A stretch of DNA of 64,000 nt from the NCBI GenBank assembly GCA_018350325.1, contig JAEVLN010000021.1, positions 1,240,001 through 1,304,000 of the forward strand, read 5' to 3'. A model generated the notes under the pieces. The model did no database searches. It worked only from the letters and a program-made list of their open reading frames with translations, and was not told the DNA's origin. A program made the position numbers and the translations under genes. This DNA comes from Globodera rostochiensis. Lineage: Eukaryota; Nematoda; Chromadorea; Rhabditida; Heteroderidae. Each line of letters starts with the position of its first letter. The first letter of the stretch is position 1. Positions 29,430-40,609 of the stretch are shown one piece after another.

Positions 29430-30308
29430 CTATAGCCTTGCCCATAATGTTGGCTTAAATGGTTTTTTCTTCTGCTGCAATGTTCCGGTAGTTTTTATAG
29501 GGTTGTCTTTAATAAAAACGTTTTTACCTTTTCCCCACATGGCGTTTGACCTGTCAACCATTTCTCGTATTGTCGCATCTTTTAAGAGCCGATCTTTTAG
29601 AAATTTCGCTCCTCGGGGTGTGTCGACCTCTTCTCCAGCAAGATATCTCAAGACGTTCCTATAATTACTATCGTCAATTGGCAGATTTTTATTAGATTGA
29701 ACTTTCCCCATTGCCGTTATTTTAAATGTATCCTTGTTTTTAGATACATAATTAAAAAGATCCCCCAAAAAGTTTGGGTGAATGATTGTAGTACTGCGCA
29801 ATTTTTCTGGTGTTTTAAAAATTGATGATGTTTCTGAAGAAACTGGGGAGTGTAATTCGAGTGGAACTTCCTCTTCAATTAATGAAGATTGGATCACCTC
29901 CCTCGCATTTTCATCTCTCAAGTTTTTATCAACTTCTTCACTTTCGTTTTCTTCCCTTCTGAGCCTTTTTGTAGGCACTATGAATTTTTTTGGCTCCTCG
30001 GTTGCCTGGCTATTCGGCTGACTAACCCCCAAATATGGTGCAACATTAGATGCCGCATTTTGGTTAACAATCACAACTCTTTGCGGTCTATTATCAACCA
30101 TTCTTTTTATCATTCTTCGCTCCTTATAAAGCCAACTATGTCTACTCGCTTTAAGATCTTCACTTATTGTCGGATCTTCTAAATTTTGCATAATCTTTGC
30201 ATCCAACGCTGCCTTTTCATTTTGCAAATAATCTCCGCCCCTGAGCGAATTTAATAATGCATGGTATTCCGCCTCCGGGACCATTGTCATTTTCTTTGCA
30301 AACTTCAT
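29430..30308 (-). CDS. VPE protein of unknown function, right arm copy
   Basis: Identical in sequence to the left arm copy (27598-28476): 292 aa, VPE-x-x-Y start signature, charged middle, KPTLW ending. Both copies being intact suggests recent duplication or ongoing homogenisation. Confidence 0.78.
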   Translation of the reverse strand: MKFAKKMTMVPEAEYHALLNSLRGGDYLQNEKAALDAKIMQNLEDPTISEDLKASRHSWLYKERRMIKRMVDNRPQRVVIVNQNAASNVAPYLGVSQPNSQATEEPKKFIVPTKRLRREENESEEVDKNLRDENAREVIQSSLIEEEVPLELHSPVSSETSSIFKTPEKLRSTTIIHPNFLGDLFNYVSKNKDTFKITAMGKVQSNKNLPIDDSNYRNVLRYLAGEEVDTPRGAKFLKDRLLKDATIREMVDRSNAMWGKGKNVFIKDNPIKTTGTLQQKKKPFKPTLWARL

Positions 30309-30652
30309 ATGATTTTTTCTAACAAATTTTGAGCTAGAACGCTTAAAATCGGGACTAAGATCGCTCCCAATGCTATTCCGCTTCCCTGCTGTATTGCTTT
30401 TCTTGCTGTTTTTTCTGAACGTGATCTGGCAATAGCCCTGTAAAAATCTGCGTACTGGATAAGTTTTTGTTTTTGGCTTTTATTAAGTTTGAAATTAAAA
30501 CTCAAAATGTTTACACAAATTTCAACGATTGCCAAAATTTGATCGGTAGTTGCAGATTCGATTAATTCGTTTTTCTTTCGGTCTGAACTGTTGGAGGCTA
30601 GCTTTTTCAGAAATGCTGTATTGTTGCTTACTTGAGAGCTAAATTGGTACAT
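30305..30652 (-). CDS. pX-like protein, right arm copy
   Basis: Identical to the left copy, 115 aa from the ATG at 30652 with the double TATA box at 30694-30679. Its end overlaps the VPE start by 4 bp. Confidence 0.8.
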   Translation of the reverse strand: MYQFSSQVSNNTAFLKKLASNSSDRKKNELIESATTDQILAIVEICVNILSFNFKLNKSQKQKLIQYADFYRAIARSRSEKTARKAIQQGSGIALGAILVPILSVLAQNLLEKII

Positions 30653-30678
30653 TTCTTCATGTTTTGTTTTTGAATTTG

Positions 30679-30694
30679 CTTTTATAGGTTTATA
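30679..30694 (-). promoter_or_regulatory. Double TATA box before right pX-like gene
   Basis: Mirror of 27212-27227. Confidence 0.5.
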
Positions 30695-31495
30695 TGGTTC
30701 ACCTTTTTCCCTAATATTCTCATACTTTTGACTGTCATTCTCAGATTTCTTGTACTGCTTTTCATTTGTCATTTTATTCTCTTTTCGGACCATCATTTTA
30801 GTATCCAATTTAATTTTGCCGACCATCATTTCGCATAATTCTGATAATAATTTTTAAAATTCAGACCTTTTCTCACATTCTCTTGCCGATGTTCCTGCCC
30901 TTAATACACCGTGTTTTAAGATTCTTCTCATATTTGTCACCCTCCTTATAATTCGTATACCAAGTCCGCTGGTTGAAAACTTGTTGCAAACCCAAATGTT
31001 TTTTTTTGCGCCGAAAACCATTTATGATTGACAGTTGATGAAATCTGTTTGAGAGGCGGGGGAAATCGATTTGTTTTCGGCAATATGTGTTGGTTTTGGT
31101 GTGGCGAAGTTCAAATGTTTTTGTTTGGTGGTCTTAAAATGTTGCGAGAGTTCTCATAAAATTTGCAAATTTTTCTGTGGCTTAATTCAATTAGTGTTGA
31201 TTGAAATTCTAAAGTTGAGCGGGAGTGGAGGGTTTGATTGACGAGATCAACCTGAGGTATTTTGGATTTGGCAATGGGTCCTGTAGTCTTTTGTTTTGGT
31301 TAACCAACACAAAATCTCCTCTGTGTTTAAGTCTGAAATTTTTATGCATACTACCTCCATAAAACGCGTGCTCTATATACTTTTAGGTGAAATTTCACCC
31401 GATTTCACCTCTTTTCACCAATTTTGTGTTCACCTCTTTCACCTATTTTTGTTCACCTCTTTTCACTTCAGCATCAAACACCAAAATTTTTAATT
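30695..31495. other. Non-coding region before right pX-like gene
   Basis: Mirror of 26411-27211. Contains TGATTGACAG at 31025-31034 and GGTGAA/TTCACC repeats at 31385-31460. Confidence 0.55.
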
Positions 31496-31702
31496 TGGTT
31501 GACAGGTGATAAATTGCGAAATAATTTGTGAGTCATCAATTATTTTGATTGACAGGTGATTGCGAAATAATTTGTGAGTCATCAATTATTTTGATTGACA
31601 GGTGATTGCGAAATAATTTGTGAGTCATCAATCTTAAAGATTTCGTAATACTTTTGTGAGTCACCAATTATTTTGATTTCAAAATAATTTGTGAGTCATC
31701 TG
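31496..31702. promoter_or_regulatory. Enhancer-like repeat array, right arm
   Basis: Mirror of the left array: five TGAGTCA/TGACTCA sites and TGATTGACAG at 31546-31555 and 31592-31601. Confidence 0.6.
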
Positions 31703-31783
31703 TTTTTGAATGTCTTTGATATGGTGGCCTTGACCTATTTAATCCTCAGTCGAATAACAATGCGTCCTTGAAATATTTTTGCC

Positions 31784-31793
31784 TATATAAAGG
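31784..31793 (+). promoter_or_regulatory. TATATAAAGG box of right TBP gene
   Basis: 28 nt before the ATG at 31822. Confidence 0.65.
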
Positions 31794-31821
31794 AAAAAAT
31801 CGATTGATTATTTGGTTCAAA

Positions 31822-32361
31822 ATGCAAAAACCTATCATTGTCAATATCGTTGCTGTCGCCAATTTGGGAGTTGAGATTGACCTCTCTTCATTATCGATTA
31901 ATGATTGCAAATATAAGTATAATCCCCGAAAATTTAAGGCGGCAATTTTAAAATCTGAAAATCCTATAAAATCCACTGCTTTATTATGGGAGTCTGGAAA
32001 AATAATTTGTTTGGGTACCAAAAATTTGGAAGATTGCGAAAAAGCGATAAGAAAATTTGTTGAAATTGTTAAATTCTCGGGATGTCCCAGTGTTTTTTAC
32101 ACCGGGCATCTAATTGAAAATGTTGTTACCACTTTTAATTTTGGACGGCAAATTGATCTAAATGAATTTCGAAAAATTCGTCCCAAAAATAGTTTTTATG
32201 AGCCTGAAATTTTTTGTGGTCTAAACTACAAAAGAGGAAAAAGATTGACTGCCTTAATTTTTTGGACGGGCAAAGTGGTAATAACGGGAGAAAAAAATAT
32301 TGAAGAAATTCATGAAATGTACTATCACATTATGCCTTATTTAAAAATGTCACAAAAGTGA
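31822..32361 (+). CDS. tbp: TATA-box-binding protein, right arm copy
   Basis: Identical to the left arm TBP: 179 aa, two-repeat saddle with F38, W56, F131 and F147 at the intercalating positions. It starts at the ATG after the TATATAAAGG box. The longer frame from 31768 would contain that box. It reads outwards to the right terminus. Confidence 0.92.
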   Translation: MQKPIIVNIVAVANLGVEIDLSSLSINDCKYKYNPRKFKAAILKSENPIKSTALLWESGKIICLGTKNLEDCEKAIRKFVEIVKFSGCPSVFYTGHLIENVVTTFNFGRQIDLNEFRKIRPKNSFYEPEIFCGLNYKRGKRLTALIFWTGKVVITGEKNIEEIHEMYYHIMPYLKMSQK

Positions 32362-32845
32362 AATCGATTTTCCAAATGTTTTTGTTGCAACTTTTGAGCG
32401 GCGGAAGTTTGATTGACAGGTCAGTCGGAAATTTTTGGTGCGCGGAGAAAGTTTGATTGACAGGTGCCGAATGACCTTGAGTGGCGGGGGAGGGAAAATT
32501 GATTTGGCAATGTGCCCAATGGGTTTTGGGGACTAATTTAATTAAGCTTTTAGTTTGTAGTTGTGTGTAATCCGGGCATTTTTTGTAAAAACATTCAATA
32601 GGCTTGGATCTCGGTGTTAATTAATGGATTACTTTAACTTCGCGTTTTTCAGTGCCAATACCCTTTTTACATTGAGAGCACATAGTATCGTTCACTGGTC
32701 CTTAAAAAAGTATTTGTGAAGTAATTTTGTACAGAAAAATCTCCTCTTTCAAATGTTATATCGTTTGTAACAAACAGATCAAAATTCACAGACTAGATAG
32801 GTTTTGTAGACCTCTTATTGATAGTACGGGTAACAAAAGGGAATT
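32362..32845. other. Non-coding part of right arm with TGATTGACAG sites
   Basis: Mirror of 25061-25544. TGATTGACAG at 32410-32419 and 32454-32463. Confidence 0.6.
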
Positions 32846-33676
32846 GCCTAATCATCATTAACAATCGCTGTCATCCTCATCATAGTCGTTATTGTCATAT
32901 TATTGTCATCATTTGCCGGTTCATGCGTATGTTATATTTTGTCATACAGTTTGTCATAAATGTTCACCTTTTATCATGCCTTAGTCGTCCTTTGTCATCT
33001 ATTTGTCATGCATAGTCATACTGTTTGTCATACTTAGTAATAATAATACGCTAACCCCGCGCGGTTTGTTTGGGACTGAATTGTCTCGCTTTTGGTGTCT
33101 GGTTTTGTGGGCGGCATGATCAAAGGGTTTCTCCAATGGGTTTTGGTTTGGGGCGGCATGTTCAAAGGTCCCAATAGGTTTTGGTTTGGGGCGGCATGAT
33201 CAAAGACCCCGACCCCTCCAATAGGTTTTTGGCTTAGGGCGGCAAGATCAAAGGCCGCTCGGTTTTAGTACCCGCTCGGTTTTGACCCGGGCTATACCCG
33301 GGCGGTTTGTTTGAGACTGAATTAACCGCTCGCTTTTGGGCGGTGAGTTCAAAAATACCGACCCCTCCAATAGGTTTTGGCTTGGGGCGGTAAGATCAAA
33401 GGACCCGACCCCTCCAATAGGTTTGGGCTTAGTGGCGGTGAGTTCAAAGAATCGACCCGGGCGATTTTGACCCGGGCTATACCCGGGCGGTTTTGGCCCG
33501 GGCTATACCCGGGCGGTTTTGGCCTTGTGGGCGGCATGATCAAAGGGTCGGACCCCTCCAATAAGTTTTGGCTTGGGCGGCATGATCAAAGGATCTGACC
33601 CCTCCAATAGGTATGGGTACCCGGACAGTTTTGACCCGGACGATACCCGGACGGTTTTTCTTTTCTCGAATGATAC
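32846..33676. repeat. ATGACAAA-rich and GC-rich subterminal repeats, right arm
   Basis: Mirror of 24230-25060 in the left arm: TTGTCAT-rich stretch to about 33031, then CCCGGGCTATACCCGGGCGG-type repeats. Non-coding. Confidence 0.8.
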
Positions 33677-33784
33677 CGATTGTTTTTATAGGTTTTATAT
33701 TGATCAGATACCGCTCCGCCCATTGCAAAAAAATAAAATTTAATATCTTTTCGTGGATCGGTTTGTGAGGGAGGAAGGGGGTTG

Positions 33785-33829
33785 TGTCGAGAGGTCGAGA
33801 TTTTACACCGGGATTGTGGGTTCAACACT
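33785..33829 (+). other. tRNA-like sequence at right terminus of palindrome
   Basis: TGTCGAGAGG (33785-33794) is A-box-like and GGTTCAACAC (33819-33828) B-box-like, pointing to the terminus at 33832. It is weaker than the tRNA-like sequences of the Polinton TIRs but in the same orientation. Confidence 0.3.
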
Positions 33830-33832
33830 TCT

Positions 33833-33838
33833 CGCACC
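33833..33838. other. Target site duplication CGCACC, right copy
   Basis: CGCACC follows the terminus and continues as CCATCTAAAAATTG of the satellite unit. Confidence 0.9.
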
Positions 33839-35265
33839 CCATCTAAAAATTGTTTTCGTTTAATTTCTTGAACATTATATTTATTGAAGAAATAGTGTGC
33901 TAAAAAGAGAGAGTCAGACGGCGAGAGTAATTTGGACTCAACGCACCCCATCTAAAAATTGTTTTAGTTTAATTTCTTGAACATTTTATTTTTTGAAGAA
34001 ATAGTGTGCTAGAAAGACAGAGTCAGGCGGCTAGAGTAATTTGGACATCAAGGCACCCCATCTAAAAATTGTTTTAGTTTAATTTCTTGAACATTATATT
34101 TTTTGAAGAAATAGTGTGCTAAAAAGAGAGAGTCAGACGGCGAGAGTAATTTGGACTCAACGCACCCCATCTAAAAATTGTTTTAGTTTAAATAACCAAA
34201 AAGTATGAAATATTGGCAATAAAACAAGTTAAACTTTTCTAGAATTATATGAAGATGTGCCGATGAGACCGGATCATTAAATTTTGCCGATAGAATGCAA
34301 TATTTTATGTATTGGTTTTTAGAATTTAAAAAAGCATAAGTGGTTTTTTCAGAATAACTGAAACTATGTCCAGAACATTTTATATCAATCCAATATCACG
34401 GCACTAAAGAGATTGATTAAAGTTCTAGCGGATGCAGAGAAAAATGCATTTATATATGTCAAAACGACATGAAATTCGAAGAATTGTTTGTTATATTATG
34501 TTGGGGTGGTCAGATGTATACATTAATAAACTAATAGATTCCGCTTGTCGAGCTGAGTCTGAATCCGCGAAAATTTTAGGCCGGAAACCACATTGAAGAA
34601 AGTTACACACACCCACACATATATTTTTTGAAGAAATAGTGTGCTAAAAGAGAGAGTCAGATGGTGAGAGTAATTTGGACATCAACGCACCCCATCTAAA
34701 AATTGTTTTCGTTTAAATTCTTGAACATTATATTTTTTGAAGAAATAGTGTGCTAGAAAGACAGAGTCAGGCGGCTAGAGTAATTTGGACATCAACGCAC
34801 CCCATCTAAAAATTGTTTTCGTTTAATTTCTTGAACATTATATTTATTGAAGAAATAGTGTGCTAAAATAGAGAGTCAGATGGCGAGAGTAATTTGGACA
34901 TCAACGCACCCCATCTAAAAATTGTTTTCGTTTAATTTCTTGAACATTATATTTATTGAAGAAATAGTGTGCTAAAAAGAGAGAGTCAGACGGCGAGAGT
35001 AATTTGGACTCAACGCACCCCATCTAAAAATTGTTTTAGTTTAATTTCTTGAACATTTTATTTTTTGAAGAAATAGTGTGCTAGAAAGACAGAGTCAGGC
35101 GGCTAGAGTAATTTGGACATCAAGGCACCCCATCTAAAAATTGTTTTAGTTTAATTTCTTGAACATTATATTTTTTGAAGAAATAGTGTGCTAAAAAGAG
35201 AGAGTCAGACGGCGAGAGTAATTTGGACTCAACGCACCCCATCTAAAAATTGTTTTAGTTTAAAT

Positions 35266-38200
35266 AACCAAAAAGTATGAAATATTGGCAATAAAACAAG
35301 TTAAACTTTTCTAGAATTATATGAAGATGTGCCGATGAGACCGGATCATTAAATTCTGCCGATAGAATGCAATATTTTATGTATTGGTTTTTAGAATTTA
35401 AAAAAGCATAAGTGGTTTTTTCAGAATAACTGAAACTATGTCCAGAACATTTTATATCAATCCAATATCACGGCACTAAAGAGATTGATCAAAGTTCTAG
35501 CGGATGCAGAGAAAAATGCATTTATATATGTCAAAAACGACATGAAATTCGAAGAATTGTTTGTTATCTTATGTTGGGGTGGTCGGATGTATACATAAAT
35601 AAACTAATAGATTCCGCTTGTCGAGCTGAGTCTGAATCCGCAAAAATTTTAGGCCGGAAACCACATTGAAGAAAGTTACACACACCCACACATATATTTT
35701 TTGAAGAAATAGTGTGCTAAAAGAGAGAGTCAGATGGCGAGAGTAATTTGGACATCAACGCACCCCATCTAAAAATTGTTTTCGTTTAATTTCTTGAACA
35801 TTATATTTATTGAAGAAATAGTGTGCTAAAAAGAGAGTGTCAGACGGCGAGAGTAATTTGGACTCAACGCACTCCATCTAAAAATTGGTTTAGTTTAATT
35901 TCTTGAACATTATATTTTTTGAAGAAATAGTGTGCTAAAAAGAGAGAGTCAGATGGCGAGAGTAATTTGGACTCAACGCACCCCATCTAAAAATTTGTTT
36001 TAGTTTAATTTCTTGAACATTTTATTTTTTGAAGAAATAGTGTACTAAAAAGAGAGAGTCAGACGGCGAGAGTAATTTGGACATCAACGCACCCCATCTA
36101 AAAATTGTTTTCGTTTAATTTCTTGAACATTATATTTTTTGAAGAAATAGTGTGCTAAAAAGAGAGAGTCAGACGGCGAGAGTAATTTGGACTCAACGCA
36201 CCCCATCTAAAAATTGTTTTAGTTTAAATAACCAAAAAGTATGAAATATTGGCAATAAAACAAGTTAAACTTTTCTAGAAATATATGAAGATGTGCCGAT
36301 GAGACCGGATCATTAAATTTTGCCGATAGAATGCAATATTTTATGTATTGGTTTTTAGAATTTAAAAAAGCATAAGTGGTTTTTTCAGAATAACTGAAAC
36401 TATGTCCAGAACATTTTATTATCAATCCAATATCACGGCACTAAAGAGATTGATTAAAGTTCTAGCGGATGCAGAGAAAAATGCATTTATATATGTCAAA
36501 AACGACATGAAATTCGAAGAATTGTTTGTTATCTTATGTTGGGGTGGTCGGATGTATACATAAATAAACTAATAGATTCCGCTTGTCGAGCTGAGCCTGA
36601 ATCCGCAAAAATTTTAGGCCGGAAACCACATTGAAGAAAGTTACACACACCCACACATATATTTTTTAAGAAATAGTGTGCTAAAATAGAGAGTCAGATG
36701 GCGAGAGTAATTTGGACATCAACGCACCCCATCTAAAAATTGTTTTCGTTTAAATTCTTGAACATTATATTTTTTGAAGAAATAGTGTGCTAGAAAGACA
36801 GAGTCAGGCGGCTAGAGTAATTTGGACATCAACGCACCCCATCTAAAAATTGTTTTCGTTTAATTTCTTGAACATTATATTTATTGAAGAAATAGTGTGC
36901 TAAAAAGAGAGAGTCAGACGGCGAGAGTAATTTGGACTCAACGCACCCCATCTAAAAATTGTTTTAGTTTAAGTTCTTGAACATTTTATTTTTTGAAGAA
37001 ATAGTGTGCTAGAAAGACAGAGTCAGGCGGCTAGAGTAATTTGGACATCAACGCACCCCATCTAAAAATTGTTTTCGTTTAATTTCTTGAACATTATATT
37101 TTTTGAAGAAATAGTGTGCTAAAAAGAGAGAGTCAGACGGTGAGAGTAATTTGGACTCAACGCACCCCATCTAAAAATTGTTTTAGTTTAAATAACCAAA
37201 AAGTATGAAATATTGGCAATAAAACAAGTTAAACTTTTCTAGAATTATATGAAGATGTGCCGATGAGACCGGATCATTAAATTTTGCCGATAGAATGCAA
37301 TATTTTATGTATTGGTTTTTAGAATTTAAAAAAGCATAAGTGGTTTTTTCAGAATAACTGAAACTATGTCCAGAACATTTTATATCAATCCAATATCACG
37401 GCACTAAAGAGATTGATTAAAGTTCTAGCGGATGCAGAGAAAAATGCATTTATATATGTCAAAAACGACATGAAATTCGAAGAATTGTTTGTTATCTTAT
37501 GTTGGGGTGGTCGGATGTATACATAAATAAACTAATAGATTCCGCTTGTCGAGCTGAGCCTGAATCCGCAAAAATTTTAGGCCGGAAACCACATTGAAGA
37601 AAGTTACACACACCCACACATATATTTTTTAAGAAATAGTGTGCTAAAAGAGAGAGTCAGATGGCGAGAGTAATTTGGACATCAACGCACCCCATCTAAA
37701 AATTGTTTTCGTTTAATTTCTTGAACATTATATTTATTGAAGAAATAGTGTGCTAAAAAGAGAGAGTCAGACGGCGAGAGTAATTTGGACTCAACGCACC
37801 CCATCTAAAAATTGGTTTAGTTTAATTTCTTGAACATTATATTTTTTGAAGAAATAGTGTGCTAAAAAGAGAGAGTCAGATGGCGAGAGTAATTTGGACT
37901 CAACGCACCCCATCTAAAAATTTGTTTTAGTTTAAATAACCAAAAAGTATGAAATATTGGCAATAAAACAAGTTAAACTTTTCTAGAATTATATGAAGAT
38001 GTGCCGATGAGACCGGATCATTAAATTCTGCCGATAGAATGCAATATTTTATGTATTGGTTTTTAGAATTTAAAAAAGCATAAGTGGTTTTTTCAGAATA
38101 ACTGAAACTATGTCCAGAACATTTTATATCAATCCAATATCACGGCACTAAAGAGATTGATCAAAGTTCTAGCGGATGCAGAGAAAAATGCATTTATATA

Positions 38201-40609
38201 TGTCAAAAACGACATGAAATTCGAAGAATTGTTTGTTATCTTATGTTGGGGTGGTCGGATGTATACATAAATAAACTAATAGATTCCGCTTGTCGAGCTG
38301 AGTCTGAATCCGCAAAAATTTTAGGCCGGAAACCACATTGAAGAAAGTTACACACACCCACACATATATTTTTTGAAGAAATAGTGTGCTAAAAGAGAGA
38401 GTCAGATGGCGAGAGTAATTTGGACATCAACGCACCCCATCTAAAAATTGTTTTCGTTTAATTTCTTGAACATTATATTTATTGAAGAAATAGTGTGCTA
38501 AAAAGAGAGTGTCAGACGGCGAGAGTAATTTGGACTCAACGCACTCCATCTAAAAATTGGTTTAGTTTAATTTCTTGAACATTATATTTTTTGAAGAAAT
38601 AGTGTGCTAAAAAGAGAGAGTCAGATGGCGAGAGTAATTTGGACTCAACGCACCCCATCTAAAAATTTGTTTTAGTTTAATTTCTTGAACATTTTATTTT
38701 TTGAAGAAATAGTGTACTAAAAAGAGAGAGTCAGACGGCGAGAGTAATTTGGACATCAACGCACCCCATCTAAAAATTGTTTTCGTTTAATTTCTTGAAC
38801 ATTATATTTTTTGAAGAAATAGTGTGCTAAAAAGAGAGAGTCAGACGGCGAGAGTAATTTGGACTCAACGCACCCCATCTAAAAATTGTTTTAGTTTAAA
38901 TAACCAAAAAGTATGAAATATTGGCAATAAAACAAGTTAAACTTTTCTAGAAATATATGAAGATGTGCCGATGAGACCGGATCATTAAATTTTGCCGATA
39001 GAATGCAATATTTTATGTATTGGTTTTTAGAATTTAAAAAAGCATAAGTGGTTTTTTCAGAATAACTGAAACTATGTCCAGAACATTTTATTATCAATCC
39101 AATATCACGGCACTAAAGAGATTGATTAAAGTTCTAGCGGATGCAGAGAAAAATGCATTTATATATGTCAAAAACGACATGAAATTCGAAGAATTGTTTG
39201 TTATCTTATGTTGGGGTGGTCGGATGTATACATAAATAAACTAATAGATTCCGCTTGTCGAGCTGAGCCTGAATCCGCAAAAATTTTAGGCCGGAAACCA
39301 CATTGAAGAAAGTTACACACACCCACACATATATTTTTTAAGAAATAGTGTGCTAAAATAGAGAGTCAGATGGCGAGAGTAATTTGGACATCAACGCACC
39401 CCATCTAAAAATTGTTTTCGTTTAAATTCTTGAACATTATATTTTTTGAAGAAATAGTGTGCTAGAAAGACAGAGTCAGGCGGCTAGAGTAATTTGGACA
39501 TCAACGCACCCCATCTAAAAATTGTTTTCGTTTAATTTCTTGAACATTATATTTATTGAAGAAATAGTGTGCTAAAAAGAGAGAGTCAGACGGCGAGAGT
39601 AATTTGGACTCAACGCACCCCATCTAAAAATTGTTTTAGTTTAAGTTCTTGAACATTTTATTTTTTGAAGAAATAGTGTGCTAGAAAGACAGAGTCAGGC
39701 GGCTAGAGTAATTTGGACATCAACGCACCCCATCTAAAAATTGTTTTCGTTTAATTTCTTGAACATTATATTTTTTGAAGAAATAGTGTGCTAAAAAGAG
39801 AGAGTCAGACGGTGAGAGTAATTTGGACTCAACGCACCCCATCTAAAAATTGTTTTAGTTTAAATAACCAAAAAGTATGAAATATTGGCAATAAAACAAG
39901 TTAAACTTTTCTAGAATTATATGAAGATGTGCCGATGAGACCGGATCATTAAATTTTGCCGATAGAATGCAATATTTTATGTATTGGTTTTTAGAATTTA
40001 AAAAAGCATAAGTGGTTTTTTCAGAATAACTGAAACTATGTCCAGAACATTTTATATCAATCCAATATCACGGCACTAAAGAGATTGATTAAAGTTCTAG
40101 CGGATGCAGAGAAAAATGCATTTATATATGTCAAAAACGACATGAAATTCGAAGAATTGTTTGTTATCTTATGTTGGGGTGGTCGGATGTATACATAAAT
40201 AAACTAATAGATTCCGCTTGTCGAGCTGAGCCTGAATCCGCAAAAATTTTAGGCCGGAAACCACATTGAAGAAAGTTACACACACCCACACATATATTTT
40301 TTAAGAAATAGTGTGCTAAAAGAGAGAGTCAGATGGCGAGAGTAATTTGGACATCAACGCACCCCATCTAAAAATTGTTTTCGTTTAATTTCTTGAACAT
40401 TATATTTATTGAAGAAATAGTGTGCTAAAAAGAGAGAGTCAGACGGCGAGAGTAATTTGGACTCAACGCACCCCATCTAAAAATTGGTTTAGTTTAATTT
40501 CTTGAACATTATATTTTTTGAAGAAATAGTGTGCTAAAAAGAGAGAGTCAGATGGCGAGAGTAATTTGGACTCAACGCACCCCATCTAAAAATTTGTTTT
40601 AGTTTAATT
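35266..40609 (+). repeat. Tandem 2,672-bp higher-order duplication in satellite
   Basis: 35266-37937 and 37938-40609 are near-identical copies in register, sharing rare variants such as GTGTACTAAAAAG (near 36042 and 38714), CGCACTCCATC and GGTGAGAGTAATTTGG. This is a recent higher-order duplication by unequal exchange. Confidence 0.85.

Larger units (their letters stand above)
24074..33832. mobile_element. Palindromic Polinton-derived element, 9.76 kb
   Basis: Begins AGAAGTGTTG and ends CAACACTTCT, i.e. the 5'-AG...CT-3' ends common in Polintons, with a 6-bp CGCACC duplication in satellite DNA. It consists of two 4,717-bp arms in inverted orientation around a 325-bp spacer. Each arm encodes TBP (outward-reading), a pX-like and a VPE protein (inward-reading), all homologous to genes of the 17-kb Polinton but strongly diverged. 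No polymerase, integrase, ATPase or capsid gene is present, so it is non-autonomous. It differs from the Polinton in terminal sequence and therefore derives from another autonomous lineage. Confidence 0.88.
29116..33832 (-). repeat. Right arm of the palindrome
   Basis: Inverted copy of the left arm. It starts within the FLYWCH frame at CATGGTGGAA, so it is truncated relative to the ancestral gene and probably arose by inverted duplication. A 5-bp CATGG lies at the breakpoint. Confidence 0.95.
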
